Source of the DNA: Thermoleophilia bacterium UBA2241 | GTDB lineage: Bacteria; Actinomycetota; Thermoleophilia; UBA2241 | Length of the DNA stretch: 64,000 nucleotides | NCBI GenBank assembly: GCA_002347645.1 | Contig: DDYF01000047.1 | Coordinates: 62,001-126,000, forward strand | Direction: 5' to 3' | Part shown: one piece after another, positions 15,102 through 24,184 of the stretch | Numbering within the stretch: the first letter of the stretch is position 1 | Layout: every line of letters starts with the position of its first letter | Translations under genes and position numbers: made by a program | The notes under the pieces: generated by a model | What the model saw: the letters and a program-made list of their open reading frames with translations, nothing else | Database searches by the model: none | Told to the model about the DNA's origin: nothing

Positions 15102-17504
15102 CTACTGCGGGTCGACGTCGGCGACCAGCCGCGCGCCGCGTGCCGCGAACCGCGGCCGGTAGCGCTCGAGCCACGGCCGCACAACGTCCAGTGTTTTCCC
15201 TATCTCGGCAGTTTTTACCAGCACGCGGCTCATGTGGCGACCGCGTTCCCGGAAGACGGGGCCGGGCCCGAGCACCTGCTCATCGCTGGTGAGCAACGCG
15301 GACAACCGCTCGGCGACGAACGCAGCGCCCTTCTCCGCCTTGTCCCGTGCGGCCGACGAGAGTTCCAGCGCGATGAGCGAACCGGCCGGTGGGTACCCGA
15401 GTGCCGCGCGCGCGGCCAGCTCGTCGGCGTAGAAGCGTTCCTGCTCGCCCGCCGCCGCGAGCGCGATCGGGCGCGCCTCCGGGCTCAGCGTCTGGACGAG
15501 GACGCGGCCGGGGCGCGGCCCGCGGCCGCTGCGCCCCCCGACCTGCACGAGCATCGCGAACGTACGCTCCTCGGCACGGAAGTCGGGGAAGCGCAGGCTC
15601 ACGTCGGCATCCACGACGCCGACGAGCGTGACCTCGGGGAAGTGATGTCCCTTGGCGATCATCTGGGTGCCGACGAGGACCTTCGGGCCCGTCTCGGCGA
15701 ACGCCTCCAGGACCGCCCTCAGGCGACGGTACGACGCCGCCACGTCCGAGTCGAGGCGCAGGAGAGCGACGCCGGGGAGCAACGCGCGGACCTCGCGCTC
15801 GACGCGCTCGGTCCCGAACCCGTGACGGGCGACGTCGGTGCTGCCGCAATCCGGGCAGTGCGACGGCGCCGGCTCGCCGTGGCCGCAGAGGCGGCAGCGC
15901 AACGCGCCGGGCGCTGCCCCGAAAAGCGTGAGGCCGACGTCGCAGCGCGGGCACTCCCAGCTGTGCCCGCAGTGCCCGCAGGCAAGGTGCCCGGCGTAGC
16001 CGCGGCGGTTGTGGAAGAGGATCGCCTTCTCGCCGGCGTCGACGGCCGCCGTGAGCGCTGCCGCCAGGACCGGCGAGAACACCCCGTGGACGTCCCGCAT
16101 GTCGACGATCTCGAGGCGTGGCGGTGACGCGCCGTCGACCCGCGTGACCAGGTCCGCGTGCAGCGACCCGCGGGCATACGTCTCGAGGCTCGGCGTCGCC
16201 GATCCGCACACGACGATGGCGCCGCAGGCTTCGGCACGCCAGCGCGCCACGGTGCGAGCATCGTAGTGGGGCTCGTTGTCCTGCTTGTACGAGGTGTCGT
16301 GCTCCTCGTCGACGACGACGAGCCCCAGGTCGCGCACCGGGGCGAAGACCGCCGAGCGCGCGCCGACCGCCAGACGCACACGGCCCATCGCCAACTCACG
16401 GTACGCGGACAGACGCTCGCCGGCCGAGAGGGCCGAGTGCAGGACCGCAACGGGCTCCCCGGCGAAACGCTCCCTGATGCGTGCCACCGTCTGGCCGGTG
16501 AGACCGATCTCGGGGACCAGGAAGAGGACGGACCGGCCGCCTTCGACCACCGCCTGCGCGGCGCGCAAGTAAACTTCCGTCTTGCCGCTCCCCGTCACGC
16601 CGTGGAGCAGCACCTCGTCTCCCGGCCGCGTCTCGCACAGGATCGCGTGCAGCGCAGCCGCCTGGTCGGGCAGCAGGTCGGGCGCGTCGCCGAGGCGCGC
16701 GCACCCCGCCCGCCTCCCTGCAGTGGCGGCCGCAGCGGCGGTGAACGGCTCCCGCGGCACCCCGCCTCCAGGCCGGCCGCTCACGGGCCTGTCGCCGTCC
16801 ACCGGAGTCGCCGCGACTTCTCGCAGGGAGCCACAGGCCAGCAGGCTCTCGAGTCCCGCCGAAGACAGGCCTGTGGCCGCGCGCAGGGCTCGGGCCTCGA
16901 TCTGGCCGACGCGCGACACGGCCTCAAGAGCGGCGCGCTGGCGAGCCCCGACGCGCCGGGCAGCTCCCTCACCCGGCGAGACGACCCGGTCGTCGCCGCG
17001 CCTGCCGACGATGCGGACGCGGTGCGCGAGCCGCACCCAGCCACGACGCCGGTACTTCTCTGCAGTGCGTTTTGCGCTGCCGCCCGGCAGCGTCAGCCCG
17101 TCGACGGTCTCCAGACCGTCCTCCCCCGCCTCGAGCGCCGCGCGGCCGGCGTCGGTGAGCTCGTACCGGCGCACCACCGTCAAGGCTCCGGTCGGCGGCG
17201 CGACGAGGCTCAGGGCGGCCCCGGCAGACGTCAGATAGTAGCTGCGGACCCGCTCGGCCAGGTCGAGGAGTCCCGAGTCGATGCGGGGTACGTCGAGCAC
17301 GTCGAGCACGGGGCGTAGCGCACCGTCGTGCGTGCTCTGCATGCGCAGGTCGACGACGACCCCGACGACGGTCCTGGAGCCCAGTGGGACGGCGACGAGA
17401 TCGCCTCTGGCCACCTCGTCGCCGGACTCCGCCGGCAGGGCGTAGTCGAACGGCGCGGAGAAGGCCCGCGTGCGGACCAGCGGAAAGACGGCCGCGACGC
17501 TCAC
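15102..17504 (-). CDS. priA: Primosomal protein N' (PriA helicase)
   Basis: This 800-residue PriA restarts collapsed replication forks. It has the N-terminal 3'-DNA-binding domain (about 1-105), a winged-helix region, and a full SF2 helicase core: Walker A GVTGSGKTE, DEEH box VVVDEEHDTSYKQ, CGSATPS, and GTQMIAKGHHFPEV. Between the lobes lies the eight-cysteine zinc element (CGHCGH, CPRC, CRLCG, CPDCG). Many actinomycete PriA proteins have lost helicase motifs; this one looks catalytically intact. Start is a GTG at 17504 with GAGG nearby; the gap from metK is 31 bp. Confidence 0.95.
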   Translation of the reverse strand: MSVAAVFPLVRTRAFSAPFDYALPAESGDEVARGDLVAVPLGSRTVVGVVVDLRMQSTHDGALRPVLDVLDVPRIDSGLLDLAERVRSYYLTSAGAALSLVAPPTGALTVVRRYELTDAGRAALEAGEDGLETVDGLTLPGGSAKRTAEKYRRRGWVRLAHRVRIVGRRGDDRVVSPGEGAARRVGARQRAALEAVSRVGQIEARALRAATGLSSAGLESLLACGSLREVAATPVDGDRPVSGRPGGGVPREPFTAAAAATAGRRAGCARLGDAPDLLPDQAAALHAILCETRPGDEVLLHGVTGSGKTEVYLRAAQAVVEGGRSVLFLVPEIGLTGQTVARIRERFAGEPVAVLHSALSAGERLSAYRELAMGRVRLAVGARSAVFAPVRDLGLVVVDEEHDTSYKQDNEPHYDARTVARWRAEACGAIVVCGSATPSLETYARGSLHADLVTRVDGASPPRLEIVDMRDVHGVFSPVLAAALTAAVDAGEKAILFHNRRGYAGHLACGHCGHSWECPRCDVGLTLFGAAPGALRCRLCGHGEPAPSHCPDCGSTDVARHGFGTERVEREVRALLPGVALLRLDSDVAASYRRLRAVLEAFAETGPKVLVGTQMIAKGHHFPEVTLVGVVDADVSLRFPDFRAEERTFAMLVQVGGRSGRGPRPGRVLVQTLSPEARPIALAAAGEQERFYADELAARAALGYPPAGSLIALELSSAARDKAEKGAAFVAERLSALLTSDEQVLGPGPVFRERGRHMSRVLVKTAEIGKTLDVVRPWLERYRPRFAARGARLVADVDPQ

Positions 17505-17535
17505 GCGGCCTCGGATCTCGCTGAGGGCCGCCGGC

Positions 17536-18753
17536 TCAGGCCTTCGGCAGGCCGGCGGCGGCGCGCAGCGCCTCCGCCTTGTCGGTGCGCTCCCACGTGA
17601 AATCGTGGTCGTGGCGCCCGAAATGGCCGTACGCGGCCGTCTTGCGGAAGATCGGCCGCCGCAGATCGAGGTCGCGGATGATGGCCGCCGGACGCAGGTC
17701 GAAGTGCTCGCGGATCAGGCGCTCGATGAGCGCCGACTCGACCTTCTCGGTGCCCTGGCAGTCGACCATCAGCGAGACCGGGTGCGCCACGCCGATGGCG
17801 TAGGCGACCTGCAGCTCGCACCGGTCGGCGAGACCAGCGGCGACGACGTTCTTTGCCACGTAGCGGGCCGCGTACGCGCCGGAGCGGTCGACCTTGCTCG
17901 GGTCCTTGCCGGAGAAGCACCCGCCGCCGTGGCGCGCGGCTCCGCCGTACGTGTCGACGATGATCTTGCGCCCGGTCACGCCGGCGTCGCCCATCGGCCC
18001 GCCGATCACGAACCTGCCGGTGGCATTGACGACGACCAACTCGTCGATACGGCGCGCGTCGTAGAGGTGCTTGGGCAGGATCGGCTCGACCACGTGCTCG
18101 ATGAGGTCGGGGCGGATGATGCTCTCGAGATCGGCCTTGTCGGAGTGCTGCGCGGCGAGGACCACCTTGGTGATCTCCGCGGGCTGCCCGTTCTCGTAGC
18201 GCACGGTGACCTGCGACTTCCCGTCGGGGCGCAGGTAGGGCAGGATCTCGGCCTTGCGCACATCGGCGAGCCGCTTGGCCAACTGGTGAGCGAGTGCGAT
18301 GGGCAGCGGCATGAGTTCGCGCGTCTCGTTGCACGCGTAGCCGAACATCATGCCCTGATCGCCCGCGCCCTGCAGGTCGAGGGCGTCGTCGTCGTTGGCG
18401 TCGGTGCGCACCTCCGCCGACCTGGACACGCCCTGGCCGATGTCCGGCGACTGCTCGTCGATGGCCACCATGACGCCGCATGTCTCCCAGTCGAACCCGA
18501 AGCGCGCCTCCGTGTACCCGACCTCCTTGACCGTGTCGCGGACGATCTTGGGGATGTCGGCGTACGTCTGCGTCGTGATCTCGCCGGCGACGAGGGCGAA
18601 GCCGGTGTTCACCAGCGTCTCGCAGGCCACACGCGCGTACGGGTCTTCGGCGATGATGCCGTCGAGGATCGCGTCCGAGATCTGGTCGGCGAGCTTGTCG
18701 GGGTGTCCCTCGGTGACGGACTCCGAGGTGAACAGGTAGCTGTTGGCGTCCAC
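17536..18753 (-). CDS. metK: S-adenosylmethionine synthetase
   Basis: This 405-residue enzyme makes SAM from methionine and ATP. Family motifs are intact: TSESVTEGHPDKLADQ, GAGDQGMMFGYA, GGGCFSGKDPSKVDRS and the C-terminal GHFGR. GTG at 18753 is chosen because GGAGG lies 4-5 nt upstream and the protein then starts at the usual place; an upstream in-frame ATG would add 14 non-conserved residues. It leads the metK-priA-def-fmt-rsmB-rpe run and has its own promoter and a 120-nt leader. Confidence 0.97.
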   Translation of the reverse strand: MDANSYLFTSESVTEGHPDKLADQISDAILDGIIAEDPYARVACETLVNTGFALVAGEITTQTYADIPKIVRDTVKEVGYTEARFGFDWETCGVMVAIDEQSPDIGQGVSRSAEVRTDANDDDALDLQGAGDQGMMFGYACNETRELMPLPIALAHQLAKRLADVRKAEILPYLRPDGKSQVTVRYENGQPAEITKVVLAAQHSDKADLESIIRPDLIEHVVEPILPKHLYDARRIDELVVVNATGRFVIGGPMGDAGVTGRKIIVDTYGGAARHGGGCFSGKDPSKVDRSGAYAARYVAKNVVAAGLADRCELQVAYAIGVAHPVSLMVDCQGTEKVESALIERLIREHFDLRPAAIIRDLDLRRPIFRKTAAYGHFGRHDHDFTWERTDKAEALRAAAGLPKA

Positions 18754-18913
18754 CGTACCTCCTCGCGGGGAGCGTCCGGCCGGTGAGGCCGGCACGTCCG
18801 GGATGGCGTTGTGTCGAGGCGTCGCGCGACGCCGGGGGACCAGGACAATGGGACGGTCCGCGCGTCGTGGCGCGGCCCGCGGGAGTGTACCAGACGGCGC
18901 GGACGCCCTTCAA
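18754..18913 (-). promoter_or_regulatory. metK promoter and structured leader
   Basis: TTGAAG (18913-18908), an 18-nt spacer and TACACT (18889-18884) form a good sigma-70 promoter; initiation near 18877 leaves a leader of about 120 nt. The leader contains a perfect 16-nt palindrome (GGCGTCGCGCGACGCC, 18818-18833). I do not find the conserved core of SAM-I, SAM-II or SAM-IV aptamers in it. Confidence 0.65.
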
Positions 18914-18935
18914 CGCCTGCGCCCCGCGGAGGTCG

Positions 18936-18953
18936 CCGCGACGATCGTCGCGG
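18936..18953 (-). terminator. Palindromic hairpin after gpsA
   Basis: CCGCGACGATCGTCGCGG, a perfect 18-nt palindrome (7-bp stem with a GATC loop when folded), begins 4 nt after the gpsA stop and precedes the metK promoter. It has no U-tract. It is a plausible end for the plsC-to-gpsA transcript. Confidence 0.45.
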
Positions 18954-18957
18954 TGAG

Positions 18958-19941
18958 CTACTCCCGCTTCGGAACGCGGCCCATCAGGTCGGCGACGCAC
19001 TCGGAGGGCGTCCGGCGGCCCTCGAGGACCTCGTACACGTTCTCCGTGACGGGGATCTCGACGGCGTACCGCGCGGCCAGGTCGTGGAGGGCGTACGCCG
19101 TCGGGAAGCCCTCGACGACCTGGCCGACCTGCGCCGCCGCCTCGGCGGGCGTCGCGCCGCCCGCGAGCAGTTCTCCGGCCCGCCGGTTGCGGCTGTGGCG
19201 CGACGTGCACGTCGCGATCAGGTCGCCGACGCCGGCGAGGCCGCTGAACGTCTCGAAGCGGGCGCCCTGGGCAAGGCCCAGGCGCGCCACCTCGGCGAGC
19301 CCGCGCGTCATGAGCGCGGCGCGTGAGTTGTCGCCGAAGCCGAGGCCGTCGGACATACCGACGGCGACGGCGATCGGGTTCTTCATCGCGCCGCACGACT
19401 CCACGCCCAGGACATCGTCGTTCGTGTACACCCGCAGCGTGTCGCCCGCGACCGCCGCCTGGAGCCGCTCGGCGACGGCCATGTCGACGCTGGCGATGAC
19501 CGTCGCCGCGGGCATGTCGCGGCCGATCTCCTCGGCATGGTTCGGCCCCGAGAGTGCAGCCGCGGGCGAGCCCGTCAGCTCGCGGATGACCTGGGTCGGC
19601 CGCTTGAGGCTGCCGAGCTCGTATCCCTTGGCGAGGGAGAGCTGGAGACTCGGCGCGGAGCGGCGGGACGCGACCCAGGTGGCCACGTCGCGGATCGCCT
19701 GCGTGGGCACGGCGTAGACGATGAGGTCCGCGGTGCCGATCTCGGCCTCGTCCATGGCACGAAAGGTCAGTTCGTCGGGCAGCCGGACGCCCGGTAGGAA
19801 GGCGGGGTTCTCCCGCGTCGCCGCCAGCCCCGTCGCCTCGGCCCCCGTCAGGGTGAGGACCTCCACATGATGACCACGGTGCACGAGATGCCGTGCGAAG
19901 GCACTGCCCCAGCTCCCCGAACCGATGACGACGACGTCCAC
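18958..19941 (-). CDS. gpsA: Glycerol-3-phosphate dehydrogenase [NAD(P)+]
   Basis: This 327-residue enzyme reduces dihydroxyacetone phosphate to sn-glycerol 3-phosphate, the acceptor used by PlsY. It has the Rossmann motif GSGSWGSAFA, the LAKGYE segment, the SGPNHAEEI catalytic region and the substrate loop SCGAMKNPIAVAVG with the conserved lysine. It starts at GTG 19941, 2 bp after plsY; the pair supplies both substrate and enzyme for lysophosphatidate synthesis. Confidence 0.96.
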   Translation of the reverse strand: MDVVVIGSGSWGSAFARHLVHRGHHVEVLTLTGAEATGLAATRENPAFLPGVRLPDELTFRAMDEAEIGTADLIVYAVPTQAIRDVATWVASRRSAPSLQLSLAKGYELGSLKRPTQVIRELTGSPAAALSGPNHAEEIGRDMPAATVIASVDMAVAERLQAAVAGDTLRVYTNDDVLGVESCGAMKNPIAVAVGMSDGLGFGDNSRAALMTRGLAEVARLGLAQGARFETFSGLAGVGDLIATCTSRHSRNRRAGELLAGGATPAEAAAQVGQVVEGFPTAYALHDLAARYAVEIPVTENVYEVLEGRRTPSECVADLMGRVPKRE

Positions 19942-19943
19942 GG

Positions 19944-20597
19944 TCAGTCCTCTCGCCTCTCCCCTTCGTCGTGCGCCGCCGGACCTTCCCGGTCCCAGGG
20001 GAGCCTGATCCGCGGCTCCCGGTGATGCACGATCCGGTCGATGTTCGACCTGTGCGCGAAGACTATCAGCACCAGCACGATGAACGTGGCCAGGATGTAC
20101 GGCAGGGGCTGACCGGTGATCGTCACGAACAGGGCCAGCGACACCGTGGCGGCCAGTGACGCGACGCTGACGTAGCGGGTCAGGAGCAGGACCGCGACCC
20201 AGATCCCGATGACGACGGCGTAGATCTGGGGGACCAGGGCCAGCGCCACGGCGCTGCCGGTGGCGATGCCCTTACCGCCCGAGCCCTTCAGGAACACCGA
20301 GTACATGTGCCCCGCGACTGGAGCGGCGGCGATGAAGATCGTCGGCCAGGGGTCGAAGGCCCAGCTCGCGAGCAGCGCCGGGACGTAGCCCTTCAGCATG
20401 TCGCACGCCAGGACCGCGATGCCGGCCTTCTTGCCGAGCACCCGGAAGGCGTTCGTGGTGCCGACGTTCCCAGACCCGTGCCGGCGGATGTCCACGTCGA
20501 AGAACGCCTTGCCGATCACGAGCCCGAAAGGCACCGCGCCGGCGAGGTACGCGGCGACCAGCATGGTGACGAACAGGATGAACCCGAGCGCGTTCAC
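19944..20597 (-). CDS. plsY: Glycerol-3-phosphate acyltransferase PlsY (acyl-phosphate dependent)
   Basis: This 217-residue integral membrane protein has five or so hydrophobic helices and the PlsY motifs: YLAGAVPFGLVIGK, RRHGSGNVGTTNAFRVLG, KGYVP, and KGSGGKGIATG. It transfers acyl from acyl-phosphate to glycerol 3-phosphate. A hydrophilic C-terminal tail (about 25 residues) is longer than usual. The GTG start at 20597 overlaps the der stop (GTGA). The upstream FakA system at 3586 could feed it acyl-phosphate. Confidence 0.94.
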   Translation of the reverse strand: MNALGFILFVTMLVAAYLAGAVPFGLVIGKAFFDVDIRRHGSGNVGTTNAFRVLGKKAGIAVLACDMLKGYVPALLASWAFDPWPTIFIAAAPVAGHMYSVFLKGSGGKGIATGSAVALALVPQIYAVVIGIWVAVLLLTRYVSVASLAATVSLALFVTITGQPLPYILATFIVLVLIVFAHRSNIDRIVHHREPRIRLPWDREGPAAHDEGERRED

Positions 20598-21949
20598 TTG
20601 CCCTTGAAGTCGATGATCAGCGGGATGCCCTCGAGAGCGAAGCGACGACGCAGGCGGTTCTCTACGAAGTACCCGAAGTCGCGCGTCACCAAGGTGCGGT
20701 CGTTCACCTCGATGGCGATCCTTGGCGGCTCCGTGCCGAACTGCGCCGCGTAGTACATCTTGAGGCGGCGGCCGCGCTTAGCCGGGAGCGGGCGCTCCCC
20801 CCCAAGCGCGGCCAGAGCCCGGTTGAGCTCGGCCGTCGGGATGTGGGCGGCGTAGCGCCGGCCGAGCCCCGCGACGAGCTCCAGCAGATCGTCGACGCCC
20901 GCGTGCGTCTGCGCCGAGACGGCGACCGCAGGGGGTTTCTGACGAAGCTTCCGGCCGGCGAGACCGGCGATCTCCACGAGGTCGGGCTGCTGGAGATCGC
21001 ACTTGTTGACGGCGAGCAGCGTCGCGCACCGGTGGCGCGCGGCCTCGACCGCGATCTGCACGTCGACCTCCCCCATGCCCACCGTCGCGTCGAGGACCAC
21101 CACGGCGACGTGCGCGCGGTCGAGGCTCTGCAGGCTGCGAAGGTAGGAGTAGTACTCCACCCCGCTCACCTTGGCGGCCTTGCGCATGCCCGCCGTATCG
21201 ATGAAGCGAAAGCGCCCGTGCGCGGTCTCGACGACGGTGTCGATCGCGTCACGCGTCGTACCCGCGACCTCGCTGACGATGACCCGCGGCTCGCCGACGA
21301 CGGCGTTGAACAGCGACGATTTGCCGGCGTTGGGTCGGCCGACGACGGCGACGGGGACCGGATGCTCCACCTCGCGCGTCGAGCCGGAGCTCGCCGCGTC
21401 GGCACCACCGTCCGCGACGGCGTCGTCTGCCGTGCCGCCTCCCGCGCGGGCGCCGAGGACCTCGAGCACGGTGTCGAGCAGGTCCCCGACGCCGAGGCCA
21501 TGGAGGGCCGAGACCGCCAGAGGTTCGCCCATGCCGAGCTTGTACAGGTCGGGCGCGGGCGCGGCTGTCGGGTCGTCGAGCTTGTTCGCCACGAGGAGGG
21601 CCGGCACCGCGGCGCGACGTACGGCCTGCGCGATCTCGTGGTCGTCGGCCAGGGCGCCCGCACGTCCGTCGACGACGAACAGCACGAGGTCGGCGTTCTC
21701 GAGCGCGACCTCGATCTGGGCGCGGATCGCGCCGGCGAAGGGCGACGCCCCGCCGCTGTCGTAGCCGCCGGTGTCGACGAGCAGCAGCCGCCGGCCGCCC
21801 CATTCGATCTCGACGTCCTTGCGGTCGCGCGTCACGCCGGGGGTCTCGTGCACGACGGCGGTGCGCGAGCCGCTCAGGCGGTTCACGAGGGTCGACTTGC
21901 CGGCGTTCGGGGAGCCGACGACGACGACGCTGGGGAGGTCGGGGGTCAC
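20594..21949 (-). CDS. der: Ribosome assembly GTPase Der (EngA)
   Basis: This 451-residue protein has two tandem GTPase domains and a KH-like C-terminal domain, the hallmark of Der, needed for 50S maturation. Domain 1 has GSPNAGKS, DTGGY and NKLD; domain 2 has GRPNAGKSS, DTAGMRK and NKCD. An acidic linker of about 20 residues (near 172-192) joins them. The GTG at 21949 overlaps the stop of the radical SAM gene (GTGA). The plsY and gpsA genes follow it, as in many firmicutes and actinobacteria. Confidence 0.96.
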   Translation of the reverse strand: MTPDLPSVVVVGSPNAGKSTLVNRLSGSRTAVVHETPGVTRDRKDVEIEWGGRRLLLVDTGGYDSGGASPFAGAIRAQIEVALENADLVLFVVDGRAGALADDHEIAQAVRRAAVPALLVANKLDDPTAAPAPDLYKLGMGEPLAVSALHGLGVGDLLDTVLEVLGARAGGGTADDAVADGGADAASSGSTREVEHPVPVAVVGRPNAGKSSLFNAVVGEPRVIVSEVAGTTRDAIDTVVETAHGRFRFIDTAGMRKAAKVSGVEYYSYLRSLQSLDRAHVAVVVLDATVGMGEVDVQIAVEAARHRCATLLAVNKCDLQQPDLVEIAGLAGRKLRQKPPAVAVSAQTHAGVDDLLELVAGLGRRYAAHIPTAELNRALAALGGERPLPAKRGRRLKMYYAAQFGTEPPRIAIEVNDRTLVTRDFGYFVENRLRRRFALEGIPLIIDFKGK

Positions 21950-23232
21950 CGTGACAGTCTAGCAAACGCCTCGCGGAGACCGTCGGCCACGATAAGCCTG
22001 CCCTCGCAGGCCGACCGCAGCTCCGCCTCGGCCACATCGTCCAGCGTGCACGCGAGCTCCGCCGGCAGGAAGTCCTCGGGAGCGGCGAGCCACTCGTCCC
22101 GACGGAGCGGTCGAGCCGCCAGGGCTTCCACGACCTCGCGACCGCCGAGCAGACCTGTGACCGTCACGTGCGCGCCGAACAGCCTGTTGGCGACGACGAA
22201 CGGGCGGCACTGCCACCCCGCGGAGACCAGACTCCGGCACGCCTCGTCCAGGACCCTCGTGGCGAGGTCGCCGCCGAGCAGGCGCAGCGCGGGCGTCCCG
22301 GAGGCGGGCGGACCGGCCGCTGCGACCTCGGCGGCCTCGGCGAGCATCGACGCCCCCATCCCGATGCCGTTCTCGTACTGAAGCGGTGCGTCGCTCGGTG
22401 GCGGCAGGCGCCCGCACTGCAGGTAGAACTCGTCGGCGGCGTGGACGAGCGAGCGCCCCAACTCGCGCTTGAAGCGCGCCTGCCACGCGGCGACCGGGCC
22501 CAGCACGGCTTCGGCATCGCGGCGCCCGACCCGCCGCAGATCGCCCTCCGCGGCGAGCGACACCGGCACGAGCCCGACGTCGGCGACGGCGCGCAGGCCG
22601 GCCAGGGCCTCGACCGTCTCGTCGAGCACGGCGCCGTCGTTCCATCCGGGACAGACCACGACCTGGACGTGCAGCTCGATGCCGGCGGCTGCGAGACGCT
22701 CGAGCACGCGCGCCGACGGGCGCGCGTGCCGTCCCATGAGGGCGACGCGCGCCTCGTCTCCCCAGGCGTGCAGCGACACGTACAGCGGCGAGAGACGCAG
22801 GTCGACGATGCGCGCCACCTCGTCCGCCGTGAGGTTCGTGAGGGTGATGAACGTGCCCTGCAGAAACGACAGGCGGTAGTCGTCGTCCTTGACGTAGAGG
22901 GACGGCCGCAGGCCGGCCGGCAGCTGGTCGACAAAGCAGAACCGGCAGTCGTTCCGGCACGTGCGGGGGGCGACGCCGAGCCCGTGCGCGAGCGTGAGGC
23001 CGTGCCATTCCGCCGGCTCGATGCTCACGGCGAGATCGAGCGGGCTCCCGTCACGCAGCACGCGCAGCCACATGACCCCATCGGCGGCCGCCGTCTCCAC
23101 GTCCAGGACGTCCAGAGCCGGCCGCCCGTCGATCGCGACGATGCAGTCGCCCCTGCGGACGCCCGCGCGGCGCGCCGGACCTTCGGCCTCGCTCACGGCG
23201 AGGCCGCGGCGTGCAGGCTCAGCGTCCGCCAT
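21946..23232 (-). CDS. PDZ-radical SAM-DUF512 protein of unknown function
   Basis: This 428-residue protein has a PDZ-like N-terminal domain (GPARRAGVRRGDCIVAIDG, about 17-36), then a radical SAM CX3CX2C motif in RTCRNDCRFCF (near 90-100), and a long DUF512 C-terminal region ending with cysteine-bearing ELACTLDDV. The family is often found next to der. It is expected to carry a 4Fe-4S cluster, but the substrate is unknown. The ATG at 23232 overlaps the ispH end by 14 bases. It belongs to the plsC-ispH-PDZ/rSAM-der-plsY-gpsA run. Confidence 0.85.
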   Translation of the reverse strand: MADAEPARRGLAVSEAEGPARRAGVRRGDCIVAIDGRPALDVLDVETAAADGVMWLRVLRDGSPLDLAVSIEPAEWHGLTLAHGLGVAPRTCRNDCRFCFVDQLPAGLRPSLYVKDDDYRLSFLQGTFITLTNLTADEVARIVDLRLSPLYVSLHAWGDEARVALMGRHARPSARVLERLAAAGIELHVQVVVCPGWNDGAVLDETVEALAGLRAVADVGLVPVSLAAEGDLRRVGRRDAEAVLGPVAAWQARFKRELGRSLVHAADEFYLQCGRLPPPSDAPLQYENGIGMGASMLAEAAEVAAAGPPASGTPALRLLGGDLATRVLDEACRSLVSAGWQCRPFVVANRLFGAHVTVTGLLGGREVVEALAARPLRRDEWLAAPEDFLPAELACTLDDVAEAELRSACEGRLIVADGLREAFARLSR

Positions 23233-24184
23233 GGGCACCGCACAGCTCGCGCAGGCGGGCGATGGTAGCCGCGATCTCCTCGTCGGGCGTGGACGCTCCG
23301 GCCGCCACGCCGACCCGCCGCGCGCCCGCGACCCACTCGGCACGCACCTCCGCCGCGCTCTCCACGTGATGGGTCCGCACCTGGATCTCGCCGCAGAGCT
23401 GTGCCAGGCGCTTCGTGTTGGCGCTGTTCCTCCCGCCCACCACGATGACGACGTCGACGCGAGCCGCCAGCTCGCAGGCGGCAGCCTGGCGCTTCTCCGT
23501 GGCGTCGCAGACCGTGTTGTACACGAGCAGTTCGCGCGCCAGGGGCGCGAGCGCGGCGGCAAGCCGGGCGAGCGCCTCGCGCGCCTGCGTGGTCTGCACC
23601 ACCACGCCGACCCTCCGCCCCCGCAACCGCTGCACCGGCACGTCGTCGGGCTCGGCGACGACGATCGCCTCGCCGCCCGCGAAGCCCTGCAGGCCGGCGA
23701 CCTCAGGGTGATCGTGCTCCCCGAGGATCACGACGGTGTAGCCCGCCTCGTGCAGGGCCCGCGCCTTGCGCTGCGCCACGGCGACGAACGGGCACGTCGC
23801 GTCGACGACTGCCAAGCCGCGCGCGCGCGCCGCCGCCACCACCTCGGGCGCTACACCGTGCGTGCGCACGACCAGCGTGCCCCTCTCGAACTCGTCCACG
23901 TCGCCGACGACACCGATGCCGCGACGGGACAGCGCCTCCACGACGCGCGGGTTGTGGATGATGGGGCCGAGCGTCGCGACCGGCCGCTCTCCACTCGCCA
24001 GTGCGTCGTCTGCAAGCCCGAGCGCCCGTTCGACGCCGTAGCAGTAGCCGGCGTGCCGGGCGACGACGATCTCGCACCCCGAGGCCGCGCCGGGTACCTG
24101 CCCACCTGCACCCCCGCCGTGTGAGCCCCCGCCCGGCTCGGACACGCGCGGATGCTGGGCGTCCTCGAGGTCAGACTCGCTCAT
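23219..24184 (-). CDS. ispH: 4-hydroxy-3-methylbut-2-enyl diphosphate reductase
   Basis: This 321-residue Fe-S enzyme makes IPP and DMAPP in the last step of the MEP isoprenoid pathway. The three cluster cysteines are present in GYCYGVERA (C48), DATCPFV and NTVCDAT, with the THG and SANTKRL active-site stretches. A Gly-rich leader of about 36 residues precedes the conserved core; translation could start later, but no better start is seen. The ATG at 24184 overlaps the plsC end by 14 bases. Confidence 0.95.
   Translation of the reverse strand: MSESDLEDAQHPRVSEPGGGSHGGGAGGQVPGAASGCEIVVARHAGYCYGVERALGLADDALASGERPVATLGPIIHNPRVVEALSRRGIGVVGDVDEFERGTLVVRTHGVAPEVVAAARARGLAVVDATCPFVAVAQRKARALHEAGYTVVILGEHDHPEVAGLQGFAGGEAIVVAEPDDVPVQRLRGRRVGVVVQTTQAREALARLAAALAPLARELLVYNTVCDATEKRQAAACELAARVDVVIVVGGRNSANTKRLAQLCGEIQVRTHHVESAAEVRAEWVAGARRVGVAAGASTPDEEIAATIARLRELCGAHGGR

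Noticed and set aside
18754..18890. SAM riboswitch before metK
   Set aside because: The leader has hairpins but no recognisable SAM aptamer core; only a structured leader is claimed.
17501..19396. 631-codon minus-strand frame overlapping metK and gpsA in another frame
   Set aside because: An Arg-rich alternative-frame translation; metK and gpsA occupy the same DNA with conserved sequence.
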